From NCBI GenBank assembly GCA_017435505.1, contig JAFSEZ010000034.1, positions 62,001-126,000 of the forward strand: a stretch of DNA of 64,000 nt, given 5' to 3'. Under the pieces are notes generated by a model. The model had not been told where the DNA came from and made no database searches. It saw nothing but the letters and a program-made list of their open reading frames with translations. Below, piece by piece: positions 61,932 through 64,000 of the stretch. Positions within the stretch are counted from its first letter, which is position 1, and every line of letters begins with the position of its first letter. This DNA is from Akkermansia sp. GTDB taxonomy: Bacteria; Verrucomicrobiota; Verrucomicrobiia; Verrucomicrobiales; Akkermansiaceae. A program made the translations under genes and the position numbers.

Positions 61932-62753
61932 ATGTCTAAGTCTATCCTCATCGTCATCCCTGCCCGCTACGCTTCCACTCGTCTGCCCGGAAAGCCCTTG
62001 GTAAAGATTGCCGGGGTAGAAATGATACAGCGCGTAGCCAATATCGCAGCTTCCATTTGCAGTAAGAACGAGAATTGCAGCTACGTGGTGGCTACCGATG
62101 ATACACGCATAACGGATTTCTGCGCCGCAGCAGGGATTCCTGCCGTGATGACAGCTGAAACCTGCCGTAGTGGCACGGAGCGTTGCTGGGATGCCATCGG
62201 CCAACAGAGCACAACACCTGACTTCATCGTGAACCTGCAAGGGGATAACCCGCTGTGCCCGCCTTGGGTGATTCAGCAGCTGATTGACGCATGGAAGGAA
62301 TGCCCGGCCGATGTCTTCACTCCGTTCATTCATTTAGACTGGGCAGAATACGACCGATTGGTGGAATCCAAGAAAACAACCCCCTACAGCGGCACCACAG
62401 TTCTGGTGGATAAAGATGGATATGCCTTGGCTTTCTCCAAGAGCACCATCCCTGCTATTCGCAAACCTGAGAAAGCCCGCGCCAGCATGGAAAAGAGCCC
62501 GGTGCGCCGCCATGTGGGGCTGTATGCATACACCTACCAAGCACTCAAAAATTATTTTGAGCTGCCTGAATCTGAATACGAGATGGGGTGCGTGGAAGGC
62601 TTGGAACAGATGCGCTACCTGTACAACGGCATGAAGGTACGCATGGTAGAGGTAAACTACCGCGGCCGCAAGACCACCAGTGGTGTAGACTCGCCGGAAG
62701 ACATCGCCCGTGTGGAGGCTATTTTGGCAGAATACGGCGAGTATGAGCTGTAA
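61932..62753 (+). CDS. kdsB: 3-deoxy-manno-octulosonate cytidylyltransferase-like protein
   Basis: The 273-residue nucleotidyltransferase should activate Kdo (or a close relative) as CMP-Kdo for lipopolysaccharide core assembly. Family motifs are IPARYASTRLPGKPL near the N-terminus and LEQMRYLYNGMKVRMVEV near the C-terminus. The usual QGDEP metal-binding motif reads NLQGDNPLCPP here: the Asp is kept and the Glu is replaced by Asn. Variation at that place occurs in cytidylyltransferases for modified sugars, so a Kdo variant is possible. It overlaps uppS by one base (TAATG), so the two are coupled. Confidence 0.85.
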   Translation: MSKSILIVIPARYASTRLPGKPLVKIAGVEMIQRVANIAASICSKNENCSYVVATDDTRITDFCAAAGIPAVMTAETCRSGTERCWDAIGQQSTTPDFIVNLQGDNPLCPPWVIQQLIDAWKECPADVFTPFIHLDWAEYDRLVESKKTTPYSGTTVLVDKDGYALAFSKSTIPAIRKPEKARASMEKSPVRRHVGLYAYTYQALKNYFELPESEYEMGCVEGLEQMRYLYNGMKVRMVEVNYRGRKTTSGVDSPEDIARVEAILAEYGEYEL

Positions 62754-63481
62754 TGCAGTCCACCAACAGCATGGATACAGACACCAAAATTCCACAGCAC
62801 ATTGCCATCATCATGGATGGTAACGGACGCTGGGCAGAACAGCACAAAGTAGCCCGCTCCAAGGGACACGAGCAAGGTGGCGCTACCGTGCAGAGGGTGA
62901 TTGATTTGTGCATAGAAAAGGGAGTACCGTGGCTCACCTTATACGCCTTTTCCACAGAGAATTGGGGGCGCTCCAAGATTGAGGTAAGCTACCTCATGAA
63001 GATGCTGGAGAAGTTCCTGCGGGAGCGTCTGCCCGAAATGCAGGCAAAAAATGTACGTTTGCATGCCATAGGTGAGCTGGATATGCTTCCCCCCAAGTGT
63101 CGTCGGCAGCTGGAGACCAGCATAGCAGAAACAGCCAACAACACCGCGCTCAACGTGGTGCTGGCGCTTTCCTATGGTTCACGCCAGGAAATTACCGCAG
63201 CAACCCGCCGCATTGCTGCCATGGTGCAGCGTGGTGAGATACAACCGGAGGACATTACCCCCGATGTATTGGGCAACCAGCTCTACACCGCCGGCATGCC
63301 TGACCCGGATTTAATGATTCGTACCTCCGGCGAGATGCGCATTTCCAATTACCTACTTTGGCAGCTGAGCTATGCCGAGCTGTGGGTTACAGATGTACTG
63401 TGGCCGGATTTCGGACGCGATGATTTTGATGCAGCCCTGGCAGAATATGCCAAGCGCAATCGCCGCTACGGCAAGAGGTAA
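62753..63481 (+). CDS. uppS: Undecaprenyl diphosphate synthase
   Basis: The 242-residue cis-prenyltransferase makes the undecaprenyl carrier lipid for peptidoglycan and other envelope polymers. The family core is present: HIAIIMDGNGRWAEQ (Asp binds diphosphate/Mg), TLYAFSTENWGRSKIEV, and PDLMIRTSGEMRISNYLLWQ with ELWVTDVLWPDF. Length is typical. The ATG at 62753 overlaps the kdsB stop; a second ATG at 62771 also gives a normal N-terminus. Co-transcription with kdsB links two envelope steps. Confidence 0.93.
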   Translation: MQSTNSMDTDTKIPQHIAIIMDGNGRWAEQHKVARSKGHEQGGATVQRVIDLCIEKGVPWLTLYAFSTENWGRSKIEVSYLMKMLEKFLRERLPEMQAKNVRLHAIGELDMLPPKCRRQLETSIAETANNTALNVVLALSYGSRQEITAATRRIAAMVQRGEIQPEDITPDVLGNQLYTAGMPDPDLMIRTSGEMRISNYLLWQLSYAELWVTDVLWPDFGRDDFDAALAEYAKRNRRYGKR

Positions 63482-63520
63482 ACCAAGATAGCAAGCATCG
63501 ACTGAGCTTTCATGCTATAA

Positions 63521-63568
63521 ACAAATCGCCCCGCCTTTCTTTATCGGCGGGGCGATTTGTTTTTATTT
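63521..63568. terminator. Bidirectional terminator between uppS and glutamine synthetase
   Basis: A perfect 15-bp stem (5' arm 63521-63535, 10-base loop, 3' arm 63546-63560) has a T run on the plus side and a T-rich run on the minus side. It serves both convergent genes. Confidence 0.92.
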
Positions 63569-64000
63569 GCTGTGAATATTAAGCATTTGTGCGTATGTGG
63601 GTACGGGCCAGAGCTCTGCATCCACGATGGCTTCCAGCGCATCGACTGTAGCGCGCGCATTGTCCATGGCAACCCGCATCTGCGCGGGGTTGCCCTCGGA
63701 GATAGCTTTTTCCAAAGCCTCCACCTTATCGGGCAGCTCATCGTAGAGTGAACCGATAGCTTCTGCACGCGAGGAAGCTGCCTTAAGGCCGGACTTAATA
63801 CCGGATGCCTGTATATTGAGCACGGTAGCGCAGATTTCACTCATCTGCGTGGCAATGGCGGGCATGTAGATGGTGTTGAGCATGTTGAGGCAGGTCTTGG
63901 CCTCAATGTCTATCAACTTCTCAAAGTTTTCCATCTGGATTTCCTTGCGAGCCAACAACTCCGCGCGGGAAAGAACACCGTACTTCTCCATGAGGGCGAT
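63563..64000 (-). CDS. glnN: Type III glutamine synthetase, C-terminal part
   Basis: The window ends inside this gene; 146 codons are visible and the frame stays open to the edge. The visible part (EKYGVLSRAELLARKEIQME, IDIEAKTCLNMLNTIYMPAIATQ) matches the C-terminal helical region of type III glutamine synthetases (GlnN), large enzymes that make glutamine from glutamate and ammonia in Bacteroidetes, Verrucomicrobia and cyanobacteria. Catalytic residues lie outside the window. It converges on uppS across a bidirectional terminator. An M is present at 63991, but the upstream codons continue the family pattern, so it is internal. Confidence 0.85.
   Translation of the reverse strand: MALMEKYGVLSRAELLARKEIQMENFEKLIDIEAKTCLNMLNTIYMPAIATQMSEICATVLNIQASGIKSGLKAASSRAEAIGSLYDELPDKVEALEKAISEGNPAQMRVAMDNARATVDALEAIVDAELWPVPTYAQMLNIHSK

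Noticed and set aside
1..64000. CRISPR arrays, tRNA, rRNA, complete prophage, insertion sequences, secondary-metabolite cluster
   Set aside because: No regularly spaced repeats, tRNA-like cloverleaf with a TTCGA arm, rRNA sequence, transposase or phage structural genes were seen. The SNF2 ATPase has no defence-gene neighbours, so no defence island is claimed.

Overview
The window looks like a chromosomal segment of a Verrucomicrobiota bacterium, probably an Akkermansia-like gut anaerobe. This is inferred from gene content, not from a search. Pointers are a tandem-duplicated UvrA of about 1,840 residues (a form known from Chlamydiae and relatives), a type III glutamine synthetase, a glycogen synthase next to a GH57 protein, two bactofilins, a class III (anaerobic) ribonucleotide reductase with its activase, and KdsB plus UppS, which imply a Gram-negative envelope. 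Coding density is high and most genes are housekeeping. No CRISPR array, rRNA, tRNA, intact insertion sequence or intact prophage was seen. The only sign of past mobility is a decayed tyrosine-recombinase C-terminus near 21.1 kb.

Layout. 0-9 kb: a secreted acidic protein diverging from ftsK, then a fused GlnH-GlnP permease with GlnQ, a PUR-type nucleic-acid-binding protein and a glycogen synthase/GH57 pair. 9-20 kb: a very long secreted M16 protease, facing a minus-strand group (UvrA-like ATPase, two bactofilins) and another (UbiE/MenG, isocitrate dehydrogenase, a small membrane protein, a C_GCAxxG_C_C protein). 20-28 kb: a secreted 3D-domain protein, the recombinase remnant, an N-carbamoylputrescine amidase, a Gfo/Idh/MocA oxidoreductase, an HrpA helicase and an ArgA-like protein. 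28-35 kb: secA, then a copper operon (csoR-copA) with a CsoR-type operator inside its promoter. 34.6-43.5 kb: a three-gene envelope cluster (thioredoxin-like, transglutaminase-like/discoidin-like, zinc ribbon/HEAT) and a SNF2 ATPase. 43.7-52 kb: an L,D-transpeptidase, a small secreted protein, an FKBP isomerase, a beta-CASP nuclease, and a three-gene cluster of ankyrin-like exported proteins plus a membrane protein of unknown role. 52-56 kb: the anaerobic ribonucleotide reductase, apparently split so that the glycyl-radical segment is its own small gene, with the activase and candidate NrdR boxes upstream. 56-64 kb: a lipoprotein, tandem UvrA, kdsB-uppS, and the 3' end of a type III glutamine synthetase.

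Regulatory reading. Many transcription units carry a recognisable sigma70-like promoter with a 17-bp spacer whose -10 hexamer ends only 6-10 bases before the start codon, and good Shine-Dalgarno sequences are rare. This points to frequent leaderless transcription and was used to choose several start codons.

The most interesting items are the leaderless promoter pattern, the M16 protease fused to what looks like a clan CD (gingipain/caspase-like) cysteine-protease domain, the split class III reductase, the CopA with a second metal-binding domain at its C-terminus, and two uncharacterised exported-protein clusters.
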